Assembly: GCA_016934475.1 (NCBI GenBank)
Contig: JAFGST010000037.1
Coordinates: 1-40,100 of the forward strand
DNA length: 40,100 bases
Source: Candidatus Aminicenantota bacterium
GTDB taxonomy: Bacteria > Acidobacteriota > Aminicenantia > UBA2199
Reading direction: 5' to 3'
This document shows positions 8,425-16,542 of this stretch, in pieces. The notes beneath the pieces were generated by a model. The model made no database searches. It was not told where the DNA came from and saw only the letters and a list, made by a program, of their open reading frames with translations. The translations under genes were made by a program, and so were the position numbers. Within the stretch, counting starts at the first letter, position 1; each line of letters opens with the position of its first letter.

Positions 8425-8763
8425 TCATACATTGAAGAAATCCTTCAGGATGGCGACCGTGTCGTCGCCGCCGGCCGCCCCGCCCGCGGCGGGACGGACC
8501 TCGATGCCCCGCTGTCGAGCCTTCGCCATGCTCGTTTCGTCAAGCTCGCCGCCGACGATCAGCTTCAGGCCCGCTCCGGCGGCGAGGATCTCCTTCCCGA
8601 CGGGGAACGAGCCGCCGAGTACCAAGGCGTCGGCGTCTCCGGCCTCCATGGCCAGTTGCCGGGGGGTGAGCCCCGACTTCTCATGGACCTCGAACTCGGG
8701 GATCTCGTTGAGTCGGTCCATGGTCCCGGGGGTCAGGGGAACGGCGACGAGGATGATGATCAT
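8425..8763 (-). CDS. Stand-alone N-terminal (substrate-binding) domain of D-3-phosphoglycerate dehydrogenase (SerA-like, no NAD-binding domain)
   Basis: MIIILVAVPLTPGTMDRLNEIPEFEVHEKSGLTPRQLAMEAGDADALVLGGSFPVGKEILAAGAGLKLIVGGELDETSMAKARQRGIEVRPAAGG parallels SerA residues ~1-95; ORF ends after 112 aa. Confidence 0.75.
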   Translation of the reverse strand: MIIILVAVPLTPGTMDRLNEIPEFEVHEKSGLTPRQLAMEAGDADALVLGGSFPVGKEILAAGAGLKLIVGGELDETSMAKARQRGIEVRPAAGGAAGGDDTVAILKDFFNV

Positions 8764-8823
8764 GGCCGTTTACGACCCGGGATGGATGAAACTCCGGCGA
8801 AATGGGGCGATCCGAGCCGATTT

Positions 8824-8871
8824 GAGGTATTTGGGAATCGAATGGATCTCTTTACGACCAAAAAATACCTC
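8824..8871 (-). promoter_or_regulatory. Potential hairpin in the 5' leader of the SerA-domain ORF
   Basis: Perfect 9-bp inverted repeat GAGGTATTT (8824-8832) / AAATACCTC (8863-8871) between the promoter and the start codon. Confidence 0.55.
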
Positions 8872-8890
8872 CCGTTTCCATGCCAGAGGA

Positions 8891-8919
8891 AGAATAGCAG
8901 AATTTCGCCTTCCTGTCAA
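8891..8919 (-). promoter_or_regulatory. Sigma70-type promoter TTGACA-N17-TATTCT upstream of the SerA-domain ORF
   Basis: Reverse strand TTGACA (8914-8919), 17-nt spacer, TATTCT (8891-8896). Confidence 0.75.
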
Positions 8920-8990
8920 CCTTTTTACGGAAAAAACCTTTTCCCCTTGCGGCTTTGCCGTTTCCCCTTTTTCCGTCCCTAAGGGGCGGA

Positions 8991-10067
8991 CTATTTGTTC
9001 TCCGCGGCGAATTTCTCCATGAACTGCACCAGGGCCTTCACGCCCTCCAGACCCATGGCGTTGTAGATCGACGCCCTACAGCCGCCGACGCTGCGATGCC
9101 CCTTCAAGCCGATGAAGCCCGCCTTCTTGGCCTCGTTGACGAATTTCTCCTCCAGCTCCTCCGACGGCAGGCGGAAGGTGACGTTCATCTTGGAGCGGTC
9201 CTTGGTTTCGGCGGTGCCCCGGAAATAGCCGCCGCTGTGGTCGATGGCGTCGTAAATGGCCTTGGCTTTCTCATTGTTGACCTTTTCGACGGCCTCCAGG
9301 CCGCCCAGGGCCTCGATCCAGTCCATGACCAGCTTGATGATGTAGATGGCGAAGCAGGGGGGGGTGTTGTAGAGCGATTTCTCCTTGGCATGGGTCTTGT
9401 AGCTGAGCATGGTGGTCAGCCCCTCGGAGCAGGCCTCGATCAGGTCGTTGCGCATGATGACCAGGGTGACGCCGGCCGGTCCGATGTTCTTCTGGGCCCC
9501 GGCGTAGATCATGCCGATGTTCTTGAAATCGATCCGGCGGCTGAAGATGTCCGACGACATGTCGATGATCAGGGGCACGCCGCCCGTCTCGGGAAACTTC
9601 GCCCACTGGATGCCGCCGATGGTCTCGTTGGAGGTGATGTGGACGTACTGGGCGTCGGCGGAGAGCTTGAGGTCGCCGGGGATGTAGGAGAAGTTCTTGT
9701 CCTCCGAGCTGCCGGCGACGTTCACCGTGCCGAAGAGCTTGGCCTCCTTGATGGCCTTCTTGGCCCAGGCGCCGGTGTTGACGTAGTCGGCCTTCTTGCC
9801 GATGAGCAGGTTCATGGGCAGCATGCCGAACTGCAGGCTGGCGCCGCCCCCCAGGAACATGACGGTGAAGTTCTCGGGCACGCCGAGCAGCTGGCGGATC
9901 TTGGCCTCGGCCGTCGTGATTACGGCCTCGAAGTCCTTGGAGCGGTGGCTGATCTCCAGGATCGAAAGCCCGATGCCGTTGAGGTCCAGGAGCTCCTCCT
10001 GGGCCTTCTTCATCACTTCCTGGGGCAGGATCGCCGGACCGGCGTAGAAGTTATACTTTTTGGCCAT
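8991..10067 (-). CDS. serC: 3-phosphoserine/phosphohydroxythreonine aminotransferase
   Basis: KYNFYAGPAILPQEVMKKAQEELLDLNGIGLSILEISHRSKDFEAV, YAGAQKNIGPAGVTLVIMRNDL (PLP lysine), C-terminal GLKGHRSVGGCRASIYNAM. Confidence 0.97.
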   Translation of the reverse strand: MAKKYNFYAGPAILPQEVMKKAQEELLDLNGIGLSILEISHRSKDFEAVITTAEAKIRQLLGVPENFTVMFLGGGASLQFGMLPMNLLIGKKADYVNTGAWAKKAIKEAKLFGTVNVAGSSEDKNFSYIPGDLKLSADAQYVHITSNETIGGIQWAKFPETGGVPLIIDMSSDIFSRRIDFKNIGMIYAGAQKNIGPAGVTLVIMRNDLIEACSEGLTTMLSYKTHAKEKSLYNTPPCFAIYIIKLVMDWIEALGGLEAVEKVNNEKAKAIYDAIDHSGGYFRGTAETKDRSKMNVTFRLPSEELEEKFVNEAKKAGFIGLKGHRSVGGCRASIYNAMGLEGVKALVQFMEKFAAENK

Positions 10068-10145
10068 AATGGAAAAACCTCCTCGTTGATTTCATAAAAA
10101 AATTATACTCGCGGGTGGAAAAAAAAGCAATCCAGAATCCCGAGG

Positions 10146-10174
10146 TTGCAAAGAAACGCGCGCTCGGCTATAGT
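10146..10174 (+). promoter_or_regulatory. Sigma70-type promoter TTGCAA-N17-TATAGT upstream of penicillin acylase gene
   Basis: TTGCAA 10146-10151, TATAGT 10169-10174. Confidence 0.7.
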
Positions 10175-10210
10175 CGGGCTTCGTGAACGATCCGCGGAGA
10201 TGAACGGTCC

Positions 10211-12652
10211 ATGAAACGATGGTGGAAGGCCCTGTCCGCCTTGCTCCTGCTGGGCGCCGCGTTCTGGGCGCTGGAGACGCGCCACGGCATGGTGCCGCCG
10301 CTGGGAAAGTTCCTCGATCCCTTCACCGGCTTCTGGCGCAACAACGCCGCCGGCGACGCCCTGCCGAGGACCCTGCGCATCCCGGGCCTGCGGGACGGGG
10401 TCACGGTCGCCTGGGACGACCGCCATGTCCCCCACATCTTCGCCGGGAACGAGCTGGACCTCTACCGGGCGCAGGGCTATCTGACGGCGCGCGACCGCCT
10501 GTGGCAGATGGAATTCCTCTCGCGCTACACCGGCGGGCGGCTGGCCGAGATCCTCGGCCCCGGGGCGGTCGCCATGGACCGGCTGCAGCGCCGCCTGGGC
10601 ATGACCTGGGGCGCCGAGAATTTCCTCCAGGGGATCCGGGACGATGCGCGGCTGCGCCGGATCCTCGCCGCCTACTGCGGCGGCGTGAACGCTTACGTCG
10701 ATTCGCTCCAGCCGTCCGGCTATCCCCTGGAGTACAAGATCCTCGACTACGCCCCGGGGCGTTGGACCCCGTTCGACGTCGCCCTCATCCTGAAGTACAT
10801 GTCCTGGTACCTGAGCGGCGAGGGCCGGGATTTGGAACTGACGCAAACGCGGCAGTCGCTGGGCGAGGTCGAGACCGACCGGCTGTTCCCGCTCCAAGCG
10901 CCGTTCCAGGATCCGGTGATTCCGCCGGGAACAAGCTGGGATTTTCCTCCCGCGGAGACGCCGATCTCCCGGGGCCGCGGAGCGCCCGGCGCGGCGCCCC
11001 GGACAGGAAGCGGCACGCGTGGCCGCCCTTTCGCCGCTCGGATCGGCAGCAACAACTGGGCGGTGTCCGGCAGCAAGACCAAGAGCGGTTTTCCCATCCT
11101 GTGCGGCGACCCGCACCTCCAGCTCACCCTGCCCGCGATCTGGTACGAGGCGCAGCTGGCGGCGCCGGGGATGAACGTCGCCGGCGTCTCCCTGCCGGGG
11201 ACGCCGGGGGTGGTGATCGGCTTCAACGACCGGAGCGCCTGGAGCATGACCAATGCCGGGTCCGACGTCCTCGACTTCTATATGATGAAATTCAAGGACG
11301 GCGCGCGCCGGGAATACGCCTGGGGAGAGGGCTGGCGCCCGACATCGAGGCGGCGCGAGAAGATCGAGGTGCGCGGCGGCGAGCCGGTGGCGGAGTCGGT
11401 GCTCTATACCCACCTCGGCCCGGTGCCCTTCGTCGAGCGCCGGCCCGACATGCCCGAGTGGATCCCAGCCGGCGCCGCCATGCGCTGGACCGGCCACGAT
11501 CCCAGCGGCATACTGCGCGCCCTGGTCCTGCTCAACCGTGCCCGGGGCCTCGACGATTTCCATGCGGCCATGGGCTCGTTCGACTGCCCGCCCCAGAACG
11601 TCGCCTTCGCTTCCCGCGACGGCCATGTCGCCATCCGCCACAATGGAAGATTCCCCCTGCGCTCCCGGGGCCAGGGCCGCTTCCTGCTCGACGGCTGCGA
11701 TCCGGCCGCCGAGTGGCGGGGCTGGGTGCCCATGGATCAGGTGCCGGCCGCGGAGGATCCGGAGCGCGGGTTCGTATCGTCGGCCAATCAGGCGCCCGTC
11801 GATGCCTCCTATCCCTACTACCTCGGATGGGACTACGCCGGTTTCGAGCGCGGCCGGCGCATCAACGAGCTCCTGGGGGCCGCCGCCGCGATCACGCCCG
11901 AGGACATGGCGCGCCTGCAGGTCGATGCCCTGAACCTGCGGGCGCGGACCGTCCTGCCGCGGTTGCTGGAGCTGCTCCCCCGGGAGGCGCTTTCGCCTGA
12001 GGAAAGGAAGCGGGCCGAGGAGCTGGGCGGCTGGGATTTCGTCTACCGGGCCGGAAGCACGGAGCCGACCGTTTTCCACCGCTTCTTCGTCGAATTGTAC
12101 GACGCGACCTGGGAAGACGAGCTGGAGATGAAGAGGCTCTTCTCCTGGCCGGGGGCGGACCGGACGGTGGACCTCATCCTGAAAGAACCGGGAGCTTCCT
12201 ATTTCGACGACGTCACCACGCCGACGCGGGAATCGCTGGCCGACATCGTGCGCCGGGCGTTCTCCAGGTCTCTCGAGCATCTCCGCTCCAGGTTCGGCCC
12301 CTTCGGACCGCGCTGGCGCTGGGGAACGGCCCACCCGGTCTCCATCCGGCACCTGGCCCGCATCCCCGGCCTGGGATCCCCCCCGCAGGCGGTCAGCGGC
12401 GGCAGCGAGCTCATCAACGCCGCATCCGGTTCGTTCGGCCCCTCCTGGAGGATGGTGGTGGAGCTCGGTCCCGTGATCCGTGCCTGGGGCGTCCTTCCCG
12501 GGGGCGCCTCGGGGAACCCGGGATCGCGGTTCTACGACGACGGCATCCGGGACTGGCGCGAAGGCAGGGTCCGGGAACTGGTGTTCCTGGAGACGGCCGG
12601 CCAGAGCCATCCGCGCCTCGTCGGCCGCACCGTGATCGGGGGCGGCCGATGA
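10211..12652 (+). CDS. Penicillin acylase (Ntn-hydrolase) family protein
   Basis: N-terminal TM/signal, GYLTARDRLWQMEFLSRYTGGRLAEILG, putative processing site RIGSNNWAVSGSKTKSGFPILCGDPHLQLTLPAIWYEAQL with Ser nucleophile, FNDRSAWSMTNAGSDVLDFY. Confidence 0.95.
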   Translation: MKRWWKALSALLLLGAAFWALETRHGMVPPLGKFLDPFTGFWRNNAAGDALPRTLRIPGLRDGVTVAWDDRHVPHIFAGNELDLYRAQGYLTARDRLWQMEFLSRYTGGRLAEILGPGAVAMDRLQRRLGMTWGAENFLQGIRDDARLRRILAAYCGGVNAYVDSLQPSGYPLEYKILDYAPGRWTPFDVALILKYMSWYLSGEGRDLELTQTRQSLGEVETDRLFPLQAPFQDPVIPPGTSWDFPPAETPISRGRGAPGAAPRTGSGTRGRPFAARIGSNNWAVSGSKTKSGFPILCGDPHLQLTLPAIWYEAQLAAPGMNVAGVSLPGTPGVVIGFNDRSAWSMTNAGSDVLDFYMMKFKDGARREYAWGEGWRPTSRRREKIEVRGGEPVAESVLYTHLGPVPFVERRPDMPEWIPAGAAMRWTGHDPSGILRALVLLNRARGLDDFHAAMGSFDCPPQNVAFASRDGHVAIRHNGRFPLRSRGQGRFLLDGCDPAAEWRGWVPMDQVPAAEDPERGFVSSANQAPVDASYPYYLGWDYAGFERGRRINELLGAAAAITPEDMARLQVDALNLRARTVLPRLLELLPREALSPEERKRAEELGGWDFVYRAGSTEPTVFHRFFVELYDATWEDELEMKRLFSWPGADRTVDLILKEPGASYFDDVTTPTRESLADIVRRAFSRSLEHLRSRFGPFGPRWRWGTAHPVSIRHLARIPGLGSPPQAVSGGSELINAASGSFGPSWRMVVELGPVIRAWGVLPGGASGNPGSRFYDDGIRDWREGRVRELVFLETAGQSHPRLVGRTVIGGGR

Positions 12653-13011
12653 TCGTCCTCGCCCAGGCGTTCATGATCGTCCTGCTGCAGTGGGGCCTGC
12701 AGTCGTGGGTCTGGGTGATGGGCGTGCCGCTGGCCTTCGGCCTGGCGGCCAGGGTCTCCGGCCTGCGGGCGGCCGGCCGCGGCGCCGCTGCCGGCGGCCT
12801 GGCCTGGCTGGGCTCGGCCCTCTACCTTTACCTCACCTCGGGCCGCCTCGTCGCCGGCCGCGTCGCCGCCATGCTCGGATTGCCTTTGCGGTCGGGTTGG
12901 ATCATGGTCGTCGTCTCCGGGATATTGGCCGCCCTTGCCGCCGGCCTGGCCGCTTATGCCGGCGCCGGCCTGCGGGCGGCGCTGGCCGGGACGGAAAAGA
13001 GCCGGTCTTGA
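12649..13011 (+). CDS. Small integral membrane protein, unknown function
   Basis: ATGA overlap with the penicillin acylase gene; 120 aa, mostly hydrophobic segments; weaker support beyond coupling and composition. Confidence 0.65.
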   Translation: MIVLAQAFMIVLLQWGLQSWVWVMGVPLAFGLAARVSGLRAAGRGAAAGGLAWLGSALYLYLTSGRLVAGRVAAMLGLPLRSGWIMVVVSGILAALAAGLAAYAGAGLRAALAGTEKSRS

Positions 13012-13036
13012 TTTTGCCCTTCGGGATGCATACAAT
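13008..13036 (+). promoter_or_regulatory. Sigma70-type promoter TTGATT-N17-TACAAT upstream of the 599-aa protein
   Basis: TTGATT 13008-13013, TACAAT 13031-13036; AAGGAGG ribosome-binding site just before the ATG at 13088. Confidence 0.65.
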
Positions 13037-13087
13037 GAAGCCCCGACCGCGACGGCGGCCGGTACGCTGCGCCGCAAGGAGGTTGCC

Positions 13088-14887
13088 ATGACTTCTTCCG
13101 CCCAGGAAACCCGTGACCTGATCGCCCAGTGGGCCTTCGACGCCCGTCCCATTCTCGGCCGCTTCCACATCTGGCTGGAGAACGTCGAGATCACCTGGAT
13201 GCGCGGCGAGCCGGCCAAGGAGTTCACCAGCGACATCTCGTTCATGGACGGGGCCATGGAGCGGCTCTTCGCCGTCACCGGCGCGGTGACCGCCCTGGGC
13301 ACCCGCCTGTTCGGCCGCTACGGCGCCGGCAAGGGACTGGACAAGGCCGGGCTGAACCAGGCCAAGAAGGACGCCGACGCCATCTCGGCCTACGCCATGA
13401 GCGAAAGCCTGTGGTACCTGTCGCGCCAGCTTCCCGAGAACCACGCCATCATGGTCTGCATCGGCGAGGGGCTGATGCCCAAGGCCGGGGAGACCCCGGA
13501 AATGGGATCCAATCCCCAGCTCGGGTTCGGGCGCGTCTACGCGCGCCCGGCGGTGGCCCGCTGGCTCGATCGCCGGGTGGTGCTCCTGATCAACGATTCC
13601 GCCTACGGCTGGGAGGAGTTCTACCGCGACATCAAGGCGGCGGGCATCACCGTCTGGGGCGCGGCCATCGACACCCTGGAGAACACCTCGCGCTTCTCCA
13701 AGGGGGCGGCGACCGGGCCGATGACCGTCCTGCACCTGTTCGACCAGCCGCTGGCCATCACCCGCCCCTACGAGGGCTACATGGGCAACCTTTTTCTGCC
13801 GCGGGCGGTGGCCGAGCGCGCCGCCGCCGAATCGATCCTCCTCTCCTTCCACACGCCGCGCGAGCTGGTGCTGAAAGCCGTCCGCCTGGCCTATCCCGAT
13901 ATCGCCCCCGAGCGCGTCCATGTCTGGACCCTGGGCGGCAAGAGCCGGGAGGCGCGGCTGGGAGACCTGTGGGGGGAATGGAGCGCCCTGGGCGTGCACC
14001 TCGTCGACGACAGCTTCATGCTGCCGAGCGGCATCCCCGCCTTCAGCGAATCGGGGACCTACGCCCCGACCTACCATATCGGCCCGTATGAGCGCGACGG
14101 CGCGCGCCATCTCTTCCTCTGCGACGGCTACGCCGCCTCGGCCGAGGCCATCCAGGCCGCCAGCCTGGCGCCGATGCTCGACCTGGTGGCCTACGTCTGC
14201 CCCTTCACCTCGACCTTCGAGGTCTCCTCCCGGCGCGAGCGCCTGGTGATGGGCCTCGATTCCGGCGCCGGGGATTTCCCGGCGCGCCTGGGCGAAGTCC
14301 TCGGCCGCGCCGTGGACGCGGAGGCCGCCGCCCGCTTCCGGGCCATGATCGAGGAGGCCCGCCAGGCCGGCATCCCCCTGCACAAGCCCTCGGTCGGGGC
14401 CGACGACTTCTTTCCCGAGAAGAAATGGGACGTCCTGGCCGTGTCGGGCTACATGTGCCCCGATCCCTACTCCGGGGCCCCCGGCGTGGAGGAGGCGGGG
14501 GACGGCCGCTACCGCGTGACGGTGCGCCTGGCCGGCTCGCGTGGCGACAAGCGCATCACCTTCACCCTGCGGCTGATGGAGACCCTGGAACAGAGCTGGC
14601 TGGTATTCAACCCGCTGCTCAGCCGCTTCATGGGTGGCGAGGACTACGAGCGCCGGCCAGTGAAGATCTCCGACTCGGGCCGCATCCGCAACGAGCTGCA
14701 GACGCTGTGCTCGGAGGCGCTGGAGTTCCCGCAGCAGGACCATATCCGCGTCCATTTCGACCGCATCCCGCCCGAGGTGATCCCGCCCGCCTCCCAGGCC
14801 AAGCTGCTCGAGATCCTGCGCTGGTACAAGAAGCACCATCCCATCTGGTTCTACTGGCTGGATATCGCCGCCCCCCGGGGGGGCTAG
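13088..14887 (+). CDS. Conserved-looking protein of unknown function (599 aa)
   Basis: MTSSAQETRDLIAQWAFDARPILGRFHIWLENVEITWMRGEPAKEF... Strong RBS and promoter; I do not recognise a family. Confidence 0.88.
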   Translation: MTSSAQETRDLIAQWAFDARPILGRFHIWLENVEITWMRGEPAKEFTSDISFMDGAMERLFAVTGAVTALGTRLFGRYGAGKGLDKAGLNQAKKDADAISAYAMSESLWYLSRQLPENHAIMVCIGEGLMPKAGETPEMGSNPQLGFGRVYARPAVARWLDRRVVLLINDSAYGWEEFYRDIKAAGITVWGAAIDTLENTSRFSKGAATGPMTVLHLFDQPLAITRPYEGYMGNLFLPRAVAERAAAESILLSFHTPRELVLKAVRLAYPDIAPERVHVWTLGGKSREARLGDLWGEWSALGVHLVDDSFMLPSGIPAFSESGTYAPTYHIGPYERDGARHLFLCDGYAASAEAIQAASLAPMLDLVAYVCPFTSTFEVSSRRERLVMGLDSGAGDFPARLGEVLGRAVDAEAAARFRAMIEEARQAGIPLHKPSVGADDFFPEKKWDVLAVSGYMCPDPYSGAPGVEEAGDGRYRVTVRLAGSRGDKRITFTLRLMETLEQSWLVFNPLLSRFMGGEDYERRPVKISDSGRIRNELQTLCSEALEFPQQDHIRVHFDRIPPEVIPPASQAKLLEILRWYKKHHPIWFYWLDIAAPRGG

Positions 14888-14927
14888 GCAACGCCGTTTT
14901 CGGCAAAGGCCGCTTGAAGGGGGCGGC

Positions 14928-16412
14928 CTACTCCTTGGGCACCCAGAGCAGCAGCAGCATGCCGGGCAGCGAGATGAGGAAGCTGACCAGGAACATTCCC
15001 GGGTAGCCCAGCCAGGAGGCGAGAAAGCCGCTGCTGACGCCGGCGACGATGCCGCCCAGGCTCATCAGTCCCGAGCCGATGGCGAAATGGGCGGCCTTGA
15101 ACTCCGCCTTGCAGATGCGCATCAGGAATGTGACCAGAACCGCCGTGCCCAGACCGCTGGCGAACTGGTCGAAGCCGTGCACGCCGGCGGCCAGCAGCAG
15201 GTTGCCCGTGCCGATGAACAGCGCCGGCGCCGCGCCGGCATGGGCCTCCAGGTAGGGGGAGAGGCCGGCGGCCAGCAGCATGTAGGCGACATTGGTCAGG
15301 TTCTGCGCCAGCAGGAACGGCCAGATCACGCGCCGCAGGCCGAGGCGCGAGATCATCCAGCCGCCGATCATGGCGCCGGCGATGGAGGCGGGGAGGCCGA
15401 CGCCGCCCGAGATCCAGCCGTAGTGCTGGCGGATGCCCAGGTCGATGATGAACGGCGACGCCATGGAGCTGACCATGAACTCGCCGCTGCGCGCCAGGAC
15501 GATGAAGGCCAGCACCAGGCCGATCTTCTCCTGCTCCATGAAGCTGAGGAAGGCCCGGCCGTAGAACGAGTCGGGGTCGCGGGTCAGCAGCGCGGCCAGC
15601 CTGCGGCGCAGGGCGGCGACCAGCGCCAGGGCCAGCACCAGGCCCAGGCCGACGGCGCGGGCGAAGGTCAGCTCCTTCAGCAGCGGCAGCGCCTCCGCCC
15701 AGCCGCGGAAGAGGGCGGAGCGGAAAAAGAGGAAAAGCCCGGCCACAACGGCCGCGGCCAGGGCGGCGCCCGCCAGCAGGCGCGGGCGGGCGAAGATGCG
15801 CGCCATGTGGCGGAAGGGACGGCGCTCGACCTCGCACTCGGGAAGGAAGAAATAATGATAGACGACCAGCAGCCCCAGCAGCAGCCCGGCGCAGAGGAAG
15901 GCCGCCGGCCATGAGAGGGAGGCGCCGACGCTCACGATCACGCCGGTGCCCGTGAGCATGGCCACGCGGTAGGCCATCACGCGGTAGCCGAGGAACTTGG
16001 TCTGCTGCACCTTGTCCAGGGCGGCCAGGTAGTAGCCGTCGATGGCGATGTCGTGGGTGGCGGCGACGAAGGCGCCGGCGAAGAACAGGATGGCGATGAG
16101 GCGCACGCCGCCGGGCAGGGGGGCCAGGAAGGCGGCGAAGGCGACCAGCGCGGCCAGCGCGGCCTGCATGGCCAGCAGCCAGCGGCGCTTGGTGGCGAAC
16201 TCGTCGACCAGCGGCCCCCAGAAGAACTTGAGGATCCAGGGCAGGCCGAAGAGGGTGGTCAGGCCGACGGCCTCGAGGCTGACGCGCATGTCGCGGAAGA
16301 AGAAGGTGGAGACCGAGCGGATGATCGAGTAGGGGAAACCCTCGGCGAAGTAGGTGCTGAAGCACCACAGGTGCGTCTTCCGCCATATCGGGGTCGGCTG
16401 GTTCCCGCTCAT
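14928..16412 (-). CDS. MFS transporter, AmpG-like
   Basis: Starts MSGNQPTPIWRKTHLWCFSTYFAEGFPYSIIRSVSTFFFRDMRVSLEAVGLTTLFGLPWILKFFWGPLVDEFATKRRWLL; about 12 hydrophobic segments. Confidence 0.88.
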   Translation of the reverse strand: MSGNQPTPIWRKTHLWCFSTYFAEGFPYSIIRSVSTFFFRDMRVSLEAVGLTTLFGLPWILKFFWGPLVDEFATKRRWLLAMQAALAALVAFAAFLAPLPGGVRLIAILFFAGAFVAATHDIAIDGYYLAALDKVQQTKFLGYRVMAYRVAMLTGTGVIVSVGASLSWPAAFLCAGLLLGLLVVYHYFFLPECEVERRPFRHMARIFARPRLLAGAALAAAVVAGLFLFFRSALFRGWAEALPLLKELTFARAVGLGLVLALALVAALRRRLAALLTRDPDSFYGRAFLSFMEQEKIGLVLAFIVLARSGEFMVSSMASPFIIDLGIRQHYGWISGGVGLPASIAGAMIGGWMISRLGLRRVIWPFLLAQNLTNVAYMLLAAGLSPYLEAHAGAAPALFIGTGNLLLAAGVHGFDQFASGLGTAVLVTFLMRICKAEFKAAHFAIGSGLMSLGGIVAGVSSGFLASWLGYPGMFLVSFLISLPGMLLLLWVPKE

Positions 16413-16542
16413 GTCCAGCCATCTTATCCTGGCGGCAGTCGTTTTGCAAGCCGGCGGCGGTTGACTTTCGCCCCGATATCCGCACAATAGCCGGTATGCG
16501 AGCGGCGGAAATTTTCCGGGCCGGACGGGGCGAGGATACCCG

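Noticed and set aside
10103-12610. 835-aa minus-strand ORF antisense to penicillin acylase
   Set aside because: Compositional shadow ORF in GC-rich DNA; Pro/Arg/Gly/Ala-rich with no family signature, while the opposite strand has clear penicillin acylase motifs.
12902-14839. 645-aa minus-strand ORF antisense to the 599-aa unknown
   Set aside because: Typical high-GC shadow frame; the plus strand has promoter, AAGGAGG RBS and a balanced protein composition.
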